Shown in pieces: positions 1-8,227 of a DNA stretch of 64,000 bases. The position numbers and the translations under genes were made by a program. The notes below the pieces were generated by a model. It saw nothing but the letters and a program-made list of their open reading frames with translations. It searched no databases and was not told where the DNA came from. The DNA is from Microbacterium croceum (GTDB lineage Bacteria; Actinomycetota; Actinomycetes; Actinomycetales; Microbacteriaceae), in contig NZ_JAHWXN010000001.1 in NCBI RefSeq assembly GCF_023091245.1, positions 1,054,001-1,118,000 of the forward strand. Reading direction: 5' to 3'. How positions within the stretch are numbered: the first letter of the stretch is position 1; each line of letters starts with the position of its first letter.

Positions 1-985
1 CGGTCTCGATGCGCCCCGCGCCGGGGCCCGACATCGTGACGGTGCCGAGCAGGTCGGTCGTGAAGGCGACGGCGTTCGTGGCGCCCGAGATGCCGGAGAG
101 CGGGTGGTCGGCGCCCAGCGAGAGCGGCTGCACGGATGCCGTGACGACGCCGTTCTCGTCACGCTCGATCGTGCCGATGAGCTTCCAGTGCTCGCCGGCG
201 GCGGCGGCCGCGATCACGTCGCTCGCCGTGATGCCGCTGATGCCGGTGCACGGCACGTCGGCGGTGGTCAGGTCGGCGCCGAGGAGCTCGTTCGCCAGGA
301 TGACGACCTTGAGCTGCACGTCGGATCCCTCGATATCGGCGGTGGGATCTGCTTCGGCATAACCGAGAGCCTGGGCTTCGGCGACGGCATCCTGGAGTGA
401 CTTTCCTGCCTCCATCTGGCCGAGCACGAAGTTGCTGGTGCCGTTGAAGATGCCCTGGATGCGCGAGATACGCAGGCCCTTGAGGGTCTCGCCCGCGAGT
501 CGCAGCACGGGGGTGCCGCTCATCACGGAGCCTTCGTACTCGAAGTGGGCGCCGTTCTCCTCTGCGAGCCGGTTCAGCTCGGCGCTCGCGAGGGCGACTG
601 GACCCTTGTTGGTGGTGGTGACGCTCTTGCCGCTCTCAAGAGCCGCGCGCACATGGGAGATCGCGGGCTCGCCGTCGATCGGGTTCGTGAACGTGGCCTC
701 GGAGATGACATCGGCCGTGGTGTGGCGGATGACGTCCTCGTTGCGCGGCTGGGCATCGCCGCCTGGCAGGCCGGCGAAGGTGTCGGAGCCCGTCATCGCG
801 AGGGCGGCGTGCAGGTCGATGCCGTCGCTCTGCATGAGCGAGCCGAGGCGCAGGTCGGTGATCGCGACCACGCGCAGGCTGAAGCCGAGCTCGTCGGCGA
901 GAGTCTCGCCGCGGTCGCGGATGATCTCGGCGAGGGCGCGGTTGACGCCTCCGAAGCCGATGAGGGCGAGGTCGTGGTGAGTCAC
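1..985 (-). CDS. Homoserine dehydrogenase-like protein (3' part cut by window edge)
   Basis: Read from a GTG at 985; 328 complete codons are visible before the left edge. The N terminus is a Rossmann nucleotide-binding segment (ALIGFGGVNRALAEI). Further on come the homoserine dehydrogenase-type TTNKGPVAL segment and the substrate-domain stretch IQGIFNGTSNFVLGQM, then EAQALGYAEADPTADIEG. These are the family hallmarks, so NAD(P)-dependent oxidation of homoserine to aspartate semialdehyde is the default call. It is transcribed away from the amino-acid permease at 1277 and shares a roughly 290-bp intergenic region with it. Because its neighbours are a permease, an alanine racemase and IclR regulators rather than thrC or thrB, a catabolic role is possible. 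The C terminus, and whether an ACT domain exists, cannot be seen. Confidence 0.85.
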   Translation of the reverse strand, partial: MTHHDLALIGFGGVNRALAEIIRDRGETLADELGFSLRVVAITDLRLGSLMQSDGIDLHAALAMTGSDTFAGLPGGDAQPRNEDVIRHTTADVISEATFTNPIDGEPAISHVRAALESGKSVTTTNKGPVALASAELNRLAEENGAHFEYEGSVMSGTPVLRLAGETLKGLRISRIQGIFNGTSNFVLGQMEAGKSLQDAVAEAQALGYAEADPTADIEGSDVQLKVVILANELLGADLTTADVPCTGISGITASDVIAAAAAGEHWKLIGTIERDENGVVTASVQPLSLGADHPLSGISGATNAVAFTTDLLGTVTMSGPGAGRIET

Positions 986-1227
986 CGGGGTTCTCCTTCG
1001 TTGCAGGGGCTGCCGCCGGCGTCGCCGTGCGGACATGGAACCATCCTCGATTCGGGTCGTGTCCGTGCGCGCCTGTCAGAACGGCAGGGAGAACTGCCGG
1101 AATGTCTGCGCGGCGAACGGATCGCCCGCGCTCGCCGCGACGCGCATGAATCCGCTGACGGCCTCTTGTGGAGCGGTTCACGGACGGGATAGTGTCCCGG
1201 CATCCGACAGAAACAATGCGTCATTGG

Positions 1228-1253
1228 CACATAGATGTGAATATGATGCACAT
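1228..1253. promoter_or_regulatory. Candidate operator with CACAT/ATGTG half-sites upstream of the permease
   Basis: Three half-sites are visible: CACAT (1228-1232), ATGTG (1235-1239) and CACAT (1249-1253). They form one close inverted pair and one spaced by nine bases, in a conspicuously AT-rich patch of the divergent intergenic region. The position just upstream of the permease start suits a regulator site. Linking it to either nearby IclR protein is inference. Confidence 0.3.
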
Positions 1254-1276
1254 ATCAAACCCGATTGAGAGTTCCG

Positions 1277-2755
1277 ATGACGCCTCTTCCCGGGGAGAAA
1301 TCCCTCCCCAACGTCCTGCCGAACACCACAGCGACGCAGGTGCCGCTCCGGCGCCTCCAGCGCACCATGGACGCCAGGCACCTGATCATGATCGCGCTGG
1401 GAGGGGTGATCGGATCCGGTCTGTTCCTCAGCTCCGGCTACACCATCTCGCAGGCGGGCCCGCTCGGCGCGATCATCGCGTACCTGATCGGCGCGTTCGT
1501 CGTGTACCTCGTCATGGCCTGCCTCGGCGAGCTGGCTGTCGCCTACCCGGTCTCGGGCGCCTTCCACATCTACGCGGCGCGGTCGATCGGACCCGCGACC
1601 GGCTTCACGACCGCCTGGCTGTACTGGTTGTGCTGGGTGGTCGCCCTGGGCTCCGAGTTCACGGCATCCGGCATCCTCATGCAGCGCTGGTTCCCCGGGG
1701 TCCCGGTCTGGGCGTGGTGCCTGATCTTCGCCGCCGTCCTCTTCCTCCTCAACGCCATCTCCGCGCGGGTCTTCGGTGAGGCCGAGTTCTGGTTCTCGCT
1801 CGTCAAGGTCGTCGCGATCGTCGCACTGATCGTGTTGGGCGGCGCGGCCATCTTCGGCTTCACGCCCCTGTCGGCCGAGCATCCGCCCGCGATCCTGTTC
1901 AGCAACTTCGAGACCCCCGGCGGGCTCTTCCCGAACGGGGTCAGCGGCGTGATCGTCACCGCGCTCGCCGTGTTCTACGCCTTCAGTGGCTCGGAGCTCA
2001 TCGGTGTCGCCGCGGGCGAGACGAAGGACCCGGCCAAGAACATCCCGCGGGCGCTGCGCTCGACCGTGCTGCGCCTGGTCGTGCTCTTCGTCGGGGCGAT
2101 CGCGGTGATCGCCGCGATCCTCCCCTACGACCAGGCCAGCGTCACCAGCAGCCCGTTCGTCGATGTCTTCCAGTACGTCGGCGTGCCGTACGCGCCCGAC
2201 ATCATGAACTTCGTCATCATCACCGCTCTCCTCTCCGCCGGCAACAGCGGACTCTTCTCCTGCGCGCGCATGCTGTTCTCGCTCGCGGAGGAGGGCCACG
2301 CGCCCAAGGCGTTCACGCGCCTCACGAAGCGCGGTGTGCCGCTGATCGCCCTCAGCGTCAGCATCCTGATCGGTCTGGTCTCGCTGCTCACCAGCGTGAT
2401 CGCGGCCGGAACCGTGTACCTGGTGCTGGTCTCGATCGCCGGCTTCGCGGTCGTGGCGGTGTGGATGTCGATCGTGGCCTCGCAGTTCTTCCACCGCCGC
2501 ACCTTCGTGCGCGAGGGGGGACGGGTGGCCGACCTCGCCTACCGCACGCCGTTGTATCCGGCGCTGCCGATCGTCGCCTTCGTGCTGCTGTTCATCTCGA
2601 TCATCGCGATCGCGTTCGACCCGAACCAGGTTGCCGCTCTCTACTTCGGCATCCCGTTCGTCGGCGCCTGCTACCTCTACTTCTGGTGGCGGCACGGACG
2701 CAAGGGCCGGCGCGACGTGGTCGAGGACCACGAGGCCGCACCCGTCGACGCATGA
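1277..2755 (+). CDS. APC-family amino acid permease
   Basis: A 492-residue polytopic membrane protein with about 12 hydrophobic segments. The N-terminal signature HLIMIALGGVIGSGLFLSSG, followed by AGPLGAIIAYLIGAFVVY, is typical of the amino acid transporter (AAT) branch of the APC superfamily, which includes CycA, GabP, ProY and AnsP. These are proton-coupled uptake systems in the cytoplasmic membrane. I chose the ATG at 1277, which has a GAGAG tract just upstream; an in-frame TTG at 1265 would add four residues. The stop overlaps the start of the alanine racemase (ATGA), so the two are translationally coupled. That pairing suggests import of D- or L-alanine or a related small amino acid, but the substrate cannot be read from sequence. 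Confidence 0.9.
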   Translation: MTPLPGEKSLPNVLPNTTATQVPLRRLQRTMDARHLIMIALGGVIGSGLFLSSGYTISQAGPLGAIIAYLIGAFVVYLVMACLGELAVAYPVSGAFHIYAARSIGPATGFTTAWLYWLCWVVALGSEFTASGILMQRWFPGVPVWAWCLIFAAVLFLLNAISARVFGEAEFWFSLVKVVAIVALIVLGGAAIFGFTPLSAEHPPAILFSNFETPGGLFPNGVSGVIVTALAVFYAFSGSELIGVAAGETKDPAKNIPRALRSTVLRLVVLFVGAIAVIAAILPYDQASVTSSPFVDVFQYVGVPYAPDIMNFVIITALLSAGNSGLFSCARMLFSLAEEGHAPKAFTRLTKRGVPLIALSVSILIGLVSLLTSVIAAGTVYLVLVSIAGFAVVAVWMSIVASQFFHRRTFVREGGRVADLAYRTPLYPALPIVAFVLLFISIIAIAFDPNQVAALYFGIPFVGACYLYFWWRHGRKGRRDVVEDHEAAPVDA

Positions 2756-3924
2756 CTCCTCCCGTGCCCGCAGGCGGATGGGTGGAGATCGACGGCCGCG
2801 CGATCACCTACAACGTCCGCACGATCCGTGCAGCGCTCGGCTCGCAGGTCGAGTTCTGCGCGGTCGTGAAGGCCGACGCCTACGGGCACGGGATCGACAT
2901 CGTCGCGCCGCTGCTCGCGGCATCACAGGTCGACATGATCGGCGTCGCCTCGAACGAGGACGCCGCTGCGGTGCGGACGAGCGGCTTCACCGGACGGCTG
3001 ATGCGGGTGCGGCCCGCCGGTCGCGACGAGGTCGATGACGGCATCCGCTTCGGCATCGAGGAGTGGATCGGCGGGGCTGAGCACGCGGGGATCGTGAGCG
3101 GTGTCGCGGCCGCGCGGGGCACCCGGATCCGCGCCCACCTCTCGCTCAACTCGACCGGACTCAGCAGGGACGGCCTCGAGGTGAGCAGTCCGCACGGTGT
3201 GCGCGTCGCACGCGGAGTGCTCGCGGATCCGCTGCTGGACACCGTCGGCATCTGCTCTCACTTCCCGTGCGAGGACGAAGCGGATGTCGTCGCAGGCAGC
3301 GCGCGTTTCGACGCGCAGTCTCGGGCCGTGCTCGACGGACCCGCCGCGAACGCGGTGGCCCGGCACTGCGCCACCACCTTCGCGGCGCTGCACGCACCGG
3401 AGTCCCGGTTCGACCTCGCGCGGATCGGGGCCGGCATCTACGGCGACACGGACGCCCTGGGCGGCGCACTCCGCCCGGCGATGAGGGTCGTGTCGCGCAT
3501 CGCTGCGATCAACTCCTACCCGCGCGGCAGCACCGTCGGGTACGACCGCTGGCACCGACTCGACGCGGAGGCGCGCCTCGCCCTGATCCCGCTGGGATAC
3601 GCCGACGGCTTCCACCGCAGCCTCAGCGGCACCGGCGAGGTGCTCGTGCGGGGAGAGCGGGCGCGCATCGTCGACCGCATCGCGATGAACGGCTTCCTCG
3701 TCGACGTCTCGCACATCGCCGGGGCGGCGCCGGGCGATGAGGTCGTGCTGTTCGGCGCGCAGCACGACCAGGCGATCACCTCCGCCGATGTCGCCCGTGC
3801 GCACGGCAGCATCGCCGCCGACCTCTACGTCGCGTGGGGACGGCTCCTGCCGCGGCGGGCCGTCGGGGACCCCGGCGCTGCCCGGGTCGCCGGGGCCGCC
3901 GGGGCCGCCGGGCCTGCCGGATAG
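2752..3924 (+). CDS. alr: Alanine racemase (PLP fold type III)
   Basis: A 390-residue protein with the alanine racemase layout: an N-terminal TIM barrel carrying the PLP lysine in VVKADAYGHG (Lys40) and a C-terminal beta domain in which Tyr264 of VGYDRWH is the expected second catalytic base. These positions closely match the classical Lys39/Tyr265 pair. The start overlaps the permease stop by four bases. The extreme C terminus is a low-complexity Gly/Ala/Pro tail (AGAAGAAGPAG) encoded by near-repeats around 3890-3920. Coupling to a permease and IclR regulators, rather than to cell-wall or tsaE-type genes, suggests a catabolic, inducible racemase that may be a second copy beside a housekeeping alr elsewhere. 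Serine or broad-spectrum racemisation is an alternative. Confidence 0.9.
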   Translation: MTPPVPAGGWVEIDGRAITYNVRTIRAALGSQVEFCAVVKADAYGHGIDIVAPLLAASQVDMIGVASNEDAAAVRTSGFTGRLMRVRPAGRDEVDDGIRFGIEEWIGGAEHAGIVSGVAAARGTRIRAHLSLNSTGLSRDGLEVSSPHGVRVARGVLADPLLDTVGICSHFPCEDEADVVAGSARFDAQSRAVLDGPAANAVARHCATTFAALHAPESRFDLARIGAGIYGDTDALGGALRPAMRVVSRIAAINSYPRGSTVGYDRWHRLDAEARLALIPLGYADGFHRSLSGTGEVLVRGERARIVDRIAMNGFLVDVSHIAGAAPGDEVVLFGAQHDQAITSADVARAHGSIAADLYVAWGRLLPRRAVGDPGAARVAGAAGAAGPAG

Positions 3925-3964
3925 GATGGCCGAGGTCTCGACCGGCAGAAGAGGAGGGGTGGCG

Positions 3965-4714
3965 GTGGCGTCTTCTTCTCTCGTGCAGGGATTGAGCCTT
4001 CTCGACGCGGCGGTCGAGCAGGAACGCCGTGCCCGACCGGGTCTCAACGCCTCTCGGCTCGCCGAGCACACCGACATCGAGCGCAGCCGTGTCTCGCGGC
4101 TCACGCAGGAGCTGCGGTCGCGGCAGTTCCTCCGCCGCGACGACGACTCCCTGTTCTCGGCGGGGCCGGAGTTCTTCGGCACGGCTGCCGTGCTCAATGC
4201 CGCCTGGCTCCGCGCATCACGGGTCGCCCTGCGCGCGCTCGCCTCGCAGCTCGGGGTCAACGCGCTGATCACGGTCGCCGACGGTGCGCGCGGCGTGCTG
4301 CTGCGCTACGAGCGGTCGGCGGACGGCTCCGACCGCTCGATCCGCGCGGGCCTGGTGACGCCCATCTGGTGCACGGGTGCCGGGCGTGCGCTGCTGTGGG
4401 ACCACACGCCCGCGCAGCTCGAGACCCTGCTCGACGGCGTGCAGTTCATCGGCGTGGGCGGCCCGACGGCTGCGCGTTCGACCTGTGAGGTGCGCGCGAT
4501 GCAGGAGCGCGATCTCACCGACGGCCTGATCTCGGCATCCGAGGAGTACGACGAGGGGATCGACGAGTTCGCCCTCCCGATCCGCCGCGGGGGCGAGGTC
4601 ATCGCGTCGCTCGCGGTGCGCGGACGGCATCGGCCGAAGGGTGCGACGCGCGAGACCCGTGCACTGCTGACGCAGTTCGCGCAGGAACTCACCCGAGCGG
4701 CCGACGCCGAGTAG
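3965..4714 (+). CDS. IclR-family transcriptional regulator
   Basis: About 249 residues. An N-terminal winged helix-turn-helix (NASRLAEHTDIERSRVSRLT) is followed by the IclR effector-binding domain, recognisable from its conserved progression ending in REREG-like and EVIASLAVRG segments. I placed the start at the GTG at 3965 because AGAGGAGG lies seven bases upstream; an ATG at 3926 and a GTG at 3959 are in frame but worse placed. It follows the racemase by about 40 bp, so it is probably co-transcribed with permease and racemase and regulates them. It is convergent with a second IclR gene four bases downstream. Confidence 0.85.
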   Translation: MASSSLVQGLSLLDAAVEQERRARPGLNASRLAEHTDIERSRVSRLTQELRSRQFLRRDDDSLFSAGPEFFGTAAVLNAAWLRASRVALRALASQLGVNALITVADGARGVLLRYERSADGSDRSIRAGLVTPIWCTGAGRALLWDHTPAQLETLLDGVQFIGVGGPTAARSTCEVRAMQERDLTDGLISASEEYDEGIDEFALPIRRGGEVIASLAVRGRHRPKGATRETRALLTQFAQELTRAADAE

Positions 4715-4717
4715 GGT

Positions 4718-5509
4718 TCAGCCCGCCGCGGATACTGGTGCGCCGAGCTGTCGCGACAGGTGTGCGGCGGCGCGCGCACAGGCATCTCCGCACTCGGCCG
4801 TGCGGGCATGGAGCGCCGCGCGGGTGCCGACCACCTGCACCGCGCCGACGACCTCGCCGCGGAAATCCCACACGGGTGCGGCCACCGAGTAGAGGCCGGG
4901 TTCCGCCTCCTGGTCGACGATCGAGAATCCGCGACGGCGGTCATCGTCGAGGCGGGCGAGGAAGTCATCGACCGACGTCGGGGTGTTGGGGCCCTGGGGC
5001 CGGAACTCTGTCGAGGCGAACACGGCGCGCACCTCGTCCTCCGAGGCATCCCACAGTGACGCGCGCCCCGCATCGCTGCAGTAGGCCGGGTACGCGCGGC
5101 CGATCCACGATCCGATCATGCGGGATGCGGACGGCAGGCTCTCCAGTGTCGTGAGCGTCGCGTCGCCCTGCAGCTCGCTCAGGAACGCGGCCTCGCCGAG
5201 CTGTGAGGAGAGACTCTCCAGCACCGCGAGTCCGTGCGTGCGCAATCTCTGCGCCGTCAGCTCCTGGGCGGCGGCGTACCAGCCCCAGGCCAGGGTGAAC
5301 GAGCGGTCGGCGCGCCGCTCGACCAGACCGGAGCGGTCGAGGGTCGCGAGCGTGCGCGACACCTGGGAGCGCTCGCGTCCCAGCGCGCGGGCGATCTCGC
5401 CCACCGTGGTCTGATGTCCGTCCCTGACCAGCGCGGCGAGCGTGGTGAGCACGTCGAGACCGCGGCCCATGCTGCTCGACGGCGCAGGGGCATCGGAGCG
5501 GGTCGGCAT
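4718..5509 (-). CDS. IclR-family transcriptional regulator
   Basis: 263 residues from an ATG at 5509. The N terminus carries the helix-turn-helix (TVGEIARALGRERSQVSRTL). The C-terminal effector domain contains YPAYCSDAGRASLWD and GFSIVDQEAEPGLYSVAAPV, the usual IclR ligand-domain landmarks. It is convergent with the previous IclR gene and divergent from the M15 carboxypeptidase, sharing a 66-bp intergenic region with the latter. Two diverged IclR genes back to back suggest an old duplication or two separate inducers for the local amino-acid genes. The effector is unknown. Confidence 0.87.
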   Translation of the reverse strand: MPTRSDAPAPSSSMGRGLDVLTTLAALVRDGHQTTVGEIARALGRERSQVSRTLATLDRSGLVERRADRSFTLAWGWYAAAQELTAQRLRTHGLAVLESLSSQLGEAAFLSELQGDATLTTLESLPSASRMIGSWIGRAYPAYCSDAGRASLWDASEDEVRAVFASTEFRPQGPNTPTSVDDFLARLDDDRRRGFSIVDQEAEPGLYSVAAPVWDFRGEVVGAVQVVGTRAALHARTAECGDACARAAAHLSRQLGAPVSAAG

Positions 5510-5575
5510 GAATCGAGGCTACCGCTGCGGTCGCCCGCGGTGGTGTCATCCGCGCGGACGGGAGACAATGGGGCA

Positions 5576-6505
5576 ATGCCTTCCACGCCGCACGCTCAGC
5601 ATGCGGCCCCGCGCTCCCCGATACGCGGCCCCGCCCTGCCGATCGGCATCGCGGTGACCGCGCTCGGCATGCTGCTGTCCATCGCCTCCACGCCGGTGGT
5701 CTCGGAGGCCGTGCCGACGCTGCCGGAACCCGTGACCGCGATGCAGGTGCCCTCGGTGGTCGTCGGGGCGACCACGGCCGCCGACCCGTGCACGGAGCCC
5801 GCGGTGCAGAAGGCGCTCGGCGATGGCGACGATGCCGCGGTGATCGCCGGGTTCGGCGGGGGTGCGAGCTTCCGCGACGCGGTCGTGGCCGGCAATGCGC
5901 CCTGCATCTCGCTGAGCGATCCCGCACGGATCTGGGTCGTCGTGAACAAGGCGCGTCCGTTGGAGCCGGCGGATTACACGCCCGAGAACCTCGACAGCGT
6001 GCCGCTGCAGATGACCACGCTCTCGGGTCAGGTGCGCGCGGATGTCGCCGGTGCCGTGGGTGCGATGGCAGAAGGAGCGACCGCCGCCGGCGTCGGCCGG
6101 GTCGGTGCGAACAACGGCTATCGCTCGTACGGGCTGCAGGTGTCGACCTACGACGCGCACGTGCGTTCGCAGGGGCAGCAGGAGGCGGATGCCGGCTCCG
6201 CCCGCCCCGGCCACAGCGAGCACCAGACCGGCCTCGCGCTGGATGTCGTCGCGTGCGATGCGCAGTGCGGAGGGCTCGACGGCTTCGGGGCCACCGCGCA
6301 GAGCGCCTGGGTCGCCGAGCACGCGTGGGAGTACGGATTCGTGGTGCGCTACGAAGACGTCGGCACCGCCGTCACCGGGTACGCACCGGAGCCCTGGCAC
6401 CTGCGCTACGTCGGCGTCGAGCTCGCCGCGGCCTACCACGACGGCGGGTTCCACACGCTCGAGGAGTTCTTCGGGCTCCCCGCCGCCCCCGACTACGGGC
6501 ACTGA
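5576..6505 (+). CDS. M15-family D-alanyl-D-alanine carboxypeptidase (VanY-like)
   Basis: 309 residues. A hydrophobic N-terminal segment (ALPIGIAVTALGMLLSIAS) acts as signal anchor or signal peptide, so the enzyme works outside the membrane. A spacer is followed by the M15B zinc peptidase domain. The ligands are visible: His216 and Asp223 in SEHQTGLALD, catalytic Glu272 and His275 in EPWH. Such enzymes remove the terminal D-alanine of peptidoglycan stem peptides. The ATG at 5576 has GGAGAC upstream. The released D-alanine would be a natural substrate for the permease/racemase pair nearby, but co-regulation is not shown. Vancomycin resistance is not implied, since no vanH/A/X or vanRS genes are present. 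Confidence 0.87.
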   Translation: MPSTPHAQHAAPRSPIRGPALPIGIAVTALGMLLSIASTPVVSEAVPTLPEPVTAMQVPSVVVGATTAADPCTEPAVQKALGDGDDAAVIAGFGGGASFRDAVVAGNAPCISLSDPARIWVVVNKARPLEPADYTPENLDSVPLQMTTLSGQVRADVAGAVGAMAEGATAAGVGRVGANNGYRSYGLQVSTYDAHVRSQGQQEADAGSARPGHSEHQTGLALDVVACDAQCGGLDGFGATAQSAWVAEHAWEYGFVVRYEDVGTAVTGYAPEPWHLRYVGVELAAAYHDGGFHTLEEFFGLPAAPDYGH

Positions 6506-6603
6506 ATCCCGGCGCACGAGGCCGCTTTGCGGCATCCGACAATCGCGGTACCCAGTGTCACCACATGTGGGATGCATTCTCACAATGACCTGTCTTCGGC
6601 CGT

Positions 6604-6628
6604 GCTCCCGACATAGACTCTCGGGAGC
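6604..6628. promoter_or_regulatory. Inverted repeat ahead of the acyl-CoA dehydrogenase
   Basis: GCTCCCGA (6604-6611) and TCGGGAGC (6621-6628) form a perfect 8-bp inverted repeat with a 9-base spacer, 30 bp before the acyl-CoA dehydrogenase start. It could be a repressor operator (TetR or FadR type) or a 5'-leader hairpin. A second perfect palindrome, CCACATGTGG, lies at 6561-6570. Confidence 0.35.
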
Positions 6629-6658
6629 AAAGACGCACGAGACGTTCAGGAGGACGCG

Positions 6659-7822
6659 ATGGAACGCGACATCTACGAAGAGGATCACGAGGCCTTCCGC
6701 GACCTCGTCAAGGACTTCGTCAAGCGCTACGTGACCGGTGAGGCCATCGAGCGGTGGGACGCCGCCGGCGAGGTCGACCGCGACACGATGCGTGCGGCGG
6801 GCGAGGCCGGGATCATCGGGCTGTCGGTCCCCGAGGAGTTCGGCGGCGCAGGGATGCTGCAGGACTACCGCTTCCGCGCGGTCGTGAACGAGGAGATCAT
6901 CGCGGCCGGAGCGGGGTCGCTCGCCGGCGCCTTCGGCATCCAGGACGACCTCGCCGTGCCCTACCTCGTGCACATGGGCACGCAGGAGCAGAAGGAGAAG
7001 TGGCTGCCCCGCATGGCCACCGGTGAGGTCATCGGCGCGCTCGCGATGACCGAGCCCGGTGCCGGATCGGACCTGCGCGGCATCAAGACCACGGCGAAGA
7101 AGACCGACGGCGGCTACATCGTCAACGGCGCCAAGACGTTCATCTCGTCCGGCGCGACCGCCGACCTCGTCGTCACGTTCGTCAAGACCGGCGAAGGAAA
7201 CCGTCCGGATGCGTTCAGCCTGTTGCTGATCGAGAACGGCATGGAGGGCTTCGACCACGGCAAGAAGCTGCACAAGATGGGCTTCCAGGGGCACGACACC
7301 GCGGAGCTCTCGTTCAGCGACGTCTTCGTCCCCGAGGAGAACCTCATCGGCGGGGTCGAGGGCAAGGGCTTCGTGCAGCTGATGATGAACCTCCCGCTCG
7401 AGCGTCTGTCGATCGGCGTCGCCGGTGCCGCCGCCGCGCAGGCCGCGCTCGACTGGACCGTGGCCTATACGAAGGACCGCGAGGCGTTCGGAGAGCGGAT
7501 CATCGACTTCCAGAACACCCGTTTCAAGATCGCCGACATGGCCACCACGGTCGACGCGCTCTGGGCGTACATCGACCGCGCGCTGCTCGCCTACTCGAAG
7601 GGCAAGCTGTCGGCCGAAGAGGCGGCGAAGGTCAAGTTCTGGGCGACCGAGCGCGAGTGGGAGGTGCTCGACACCGGCGTGCAGCTGCACGGTGGCTACG
7701 GCTACATCACCGAGTACCCGATCGCCCGTGCCTTCCTCGACGCCCGCGTGCACCGCATCTACGGCGGCACGAACGAGATCATGCGCGAGATCGTCGGTCG
7801 TCAGATCGCCGGCAAGCGGTAG
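6659..7822 (+). CDS. Acyl-CoA dehydrogenase
   Basis: 387 residues with the complete acyl-CoA dehydrogenase architecture: an N-terminal helical domain, a middle beta domain with MTEPGAGSDLRGIKTTA and NGAKTFISSGATADLV, and a C-terminal helical domain ending in VQLHGGYGYITEYPIARAF and IYGGTNEIMREIVGRQI. It is an FAD enzyme that introduces the alpha-beta double bond of an acyl-CoA thioester and passes electrons to ETF. Length and motifs suit long-chain or general acyl-CoA dehydrogenases. It stands alone between the M15 peptidase and a toxin-antitoxin pair, with AGGAGG just before the ATG at 6659 and a strong hairpin after the stop. Substrate chain length is not determinable. Confidence 0.93.
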   Translation: MERDIYEEDHEAFRDLVKDFVKRYVTGEAIERWDAAGEVDRDTMRAAGEAGIIGLSVPEEFGGAGMLQDYRFRAVVNEEIIAAGAGSLAGAFGIQDDLAVPYLVHMGTQEQKEKWLPRMATGEVIGALAMTEPGAGSDLRGIKTTAKKTDGGYIVNGAKTFISSGATADLVVTFVKTGEGNRPDAFSLLLIENGMEGFDHGKKLHKMGFQGHDTAELSFSDVFVPEENLIGGVEGKGFVQLMMNLPLERLSIGVAGAAAAQAALDWTVAYTKDREAFGERIIDFQNTRFKIADMATTVDALWAYIDRALLAYSKGKLSAEEAAKVKFWATEREWEVLDTGVQLHGGYGYITEYPIARAFLDARVHRIYGGTNEIMREIVGRQIAGKR

Positions 7823-7848
7823 GGGTCTGCCGGGCCGTCTTCGGCCTG

Positions 7849-7916
7849 GCGTGCACGGCTTCGGAGTTGAACGGCGACACGCCGCGTTCCCCACGGGGAG
7901 GCGGCGTGTCGCCGTT
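7849..7916 (+). terminator. Strong hairpin built from a short palindromic repeat
   Basis: The arms at 7870-7885 and 7901-7916 are perfect 16-bp complements (AACGGCGACACGCCGC and its complement) with a 15-base loop. There is no T-tract, as is common in actinobacterial terminators. The segment from 7849 (GTGCACGGCTTCGGAG...) matches the left arm of the palindrome at 38553-38648 closely, so this terminator belongs to a repeat family. Confidence 0.6.
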
Positions 7917-7968
7917 CGCGTCCGCGGGTGTGTCCGAGGTGAGAGGTCGAGGCCGGGGTCGTGCAGGT

Positions 7969-8004
7969 GGTAGCAGTATCGGTAGTACCGGGGTAGCATC
8001 GGGG
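7969..8004 (+). promoter_or_regulatory. Tandem GTAG repeats, likely toxin-antitoxin operator
   Basis: GTAG recurs at 7970, 7982 and 7993 (spacing 12 and 11) in three related units directly before the antitoxin start at 8006. RHH antitoxins normally repress their own operon by binding short tandem repeats at this position. The identification as an operator is inference from position and repetition. Confidence 0.4.
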
Positions 8005-8005
8005 C

Positions 8006-8227
8006 ATGTCGCACACGAAGATCAGCCTCAGCCTGAGTGAGAGCGATGTCGCCTTTCTCGATACCGAGGCGGTGAGCGGTCGCTACGCATCGCGATCCGC
8101 TGCCGTGCAGGATGCGGTGAGGTTGCTGCGCGAGAGCCGGCTGGCGGATGCCTACGCCGAGGCGTACGCGGAGGGCTACGACGACGAGTGGGATGCTGCC
8201 GCGGGCGACGGCCTCGCGTCGGCATGA
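8006..8227 (+). CDS. Ribbon-helix-helix antitoxin
   Basis: 73 residues. The N-terminal 45 residues (KISLSLSESDVAFLDTEA, then SRSAAVQDAVRLLRES) fit a ribbon-helix-helix DNA-binding fold of the CopG/ParD/MazE-like type. The C-terminal half is acidic (EAYAEGYDDEWDAAAGDG), as expected for the flexible toxin-neutralising arm. The stop overlaps the start of a MazF-like toxin (ATGA), the classic antitoxin-first arrangement. Together with its toxin it would autoregulate through the repeats just upstream. A degraded copy of its 3' end lies at 8826-8918. Confidence 0.85.
   Translation: MSHTKISLSLSESDVAFLDTEAVSGRYASRSAAVQDAVRLLRESRLADAYAEAYAEGYDDEWDAAAGDGLASA

Noticed and set aside
5576..6505. Vancomycin-resistance cluster
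   Set aside because: The VanY-like M15 enzyme is alone; no vanH, vanA/B ligase, vanX or vanRS genes are nearby.
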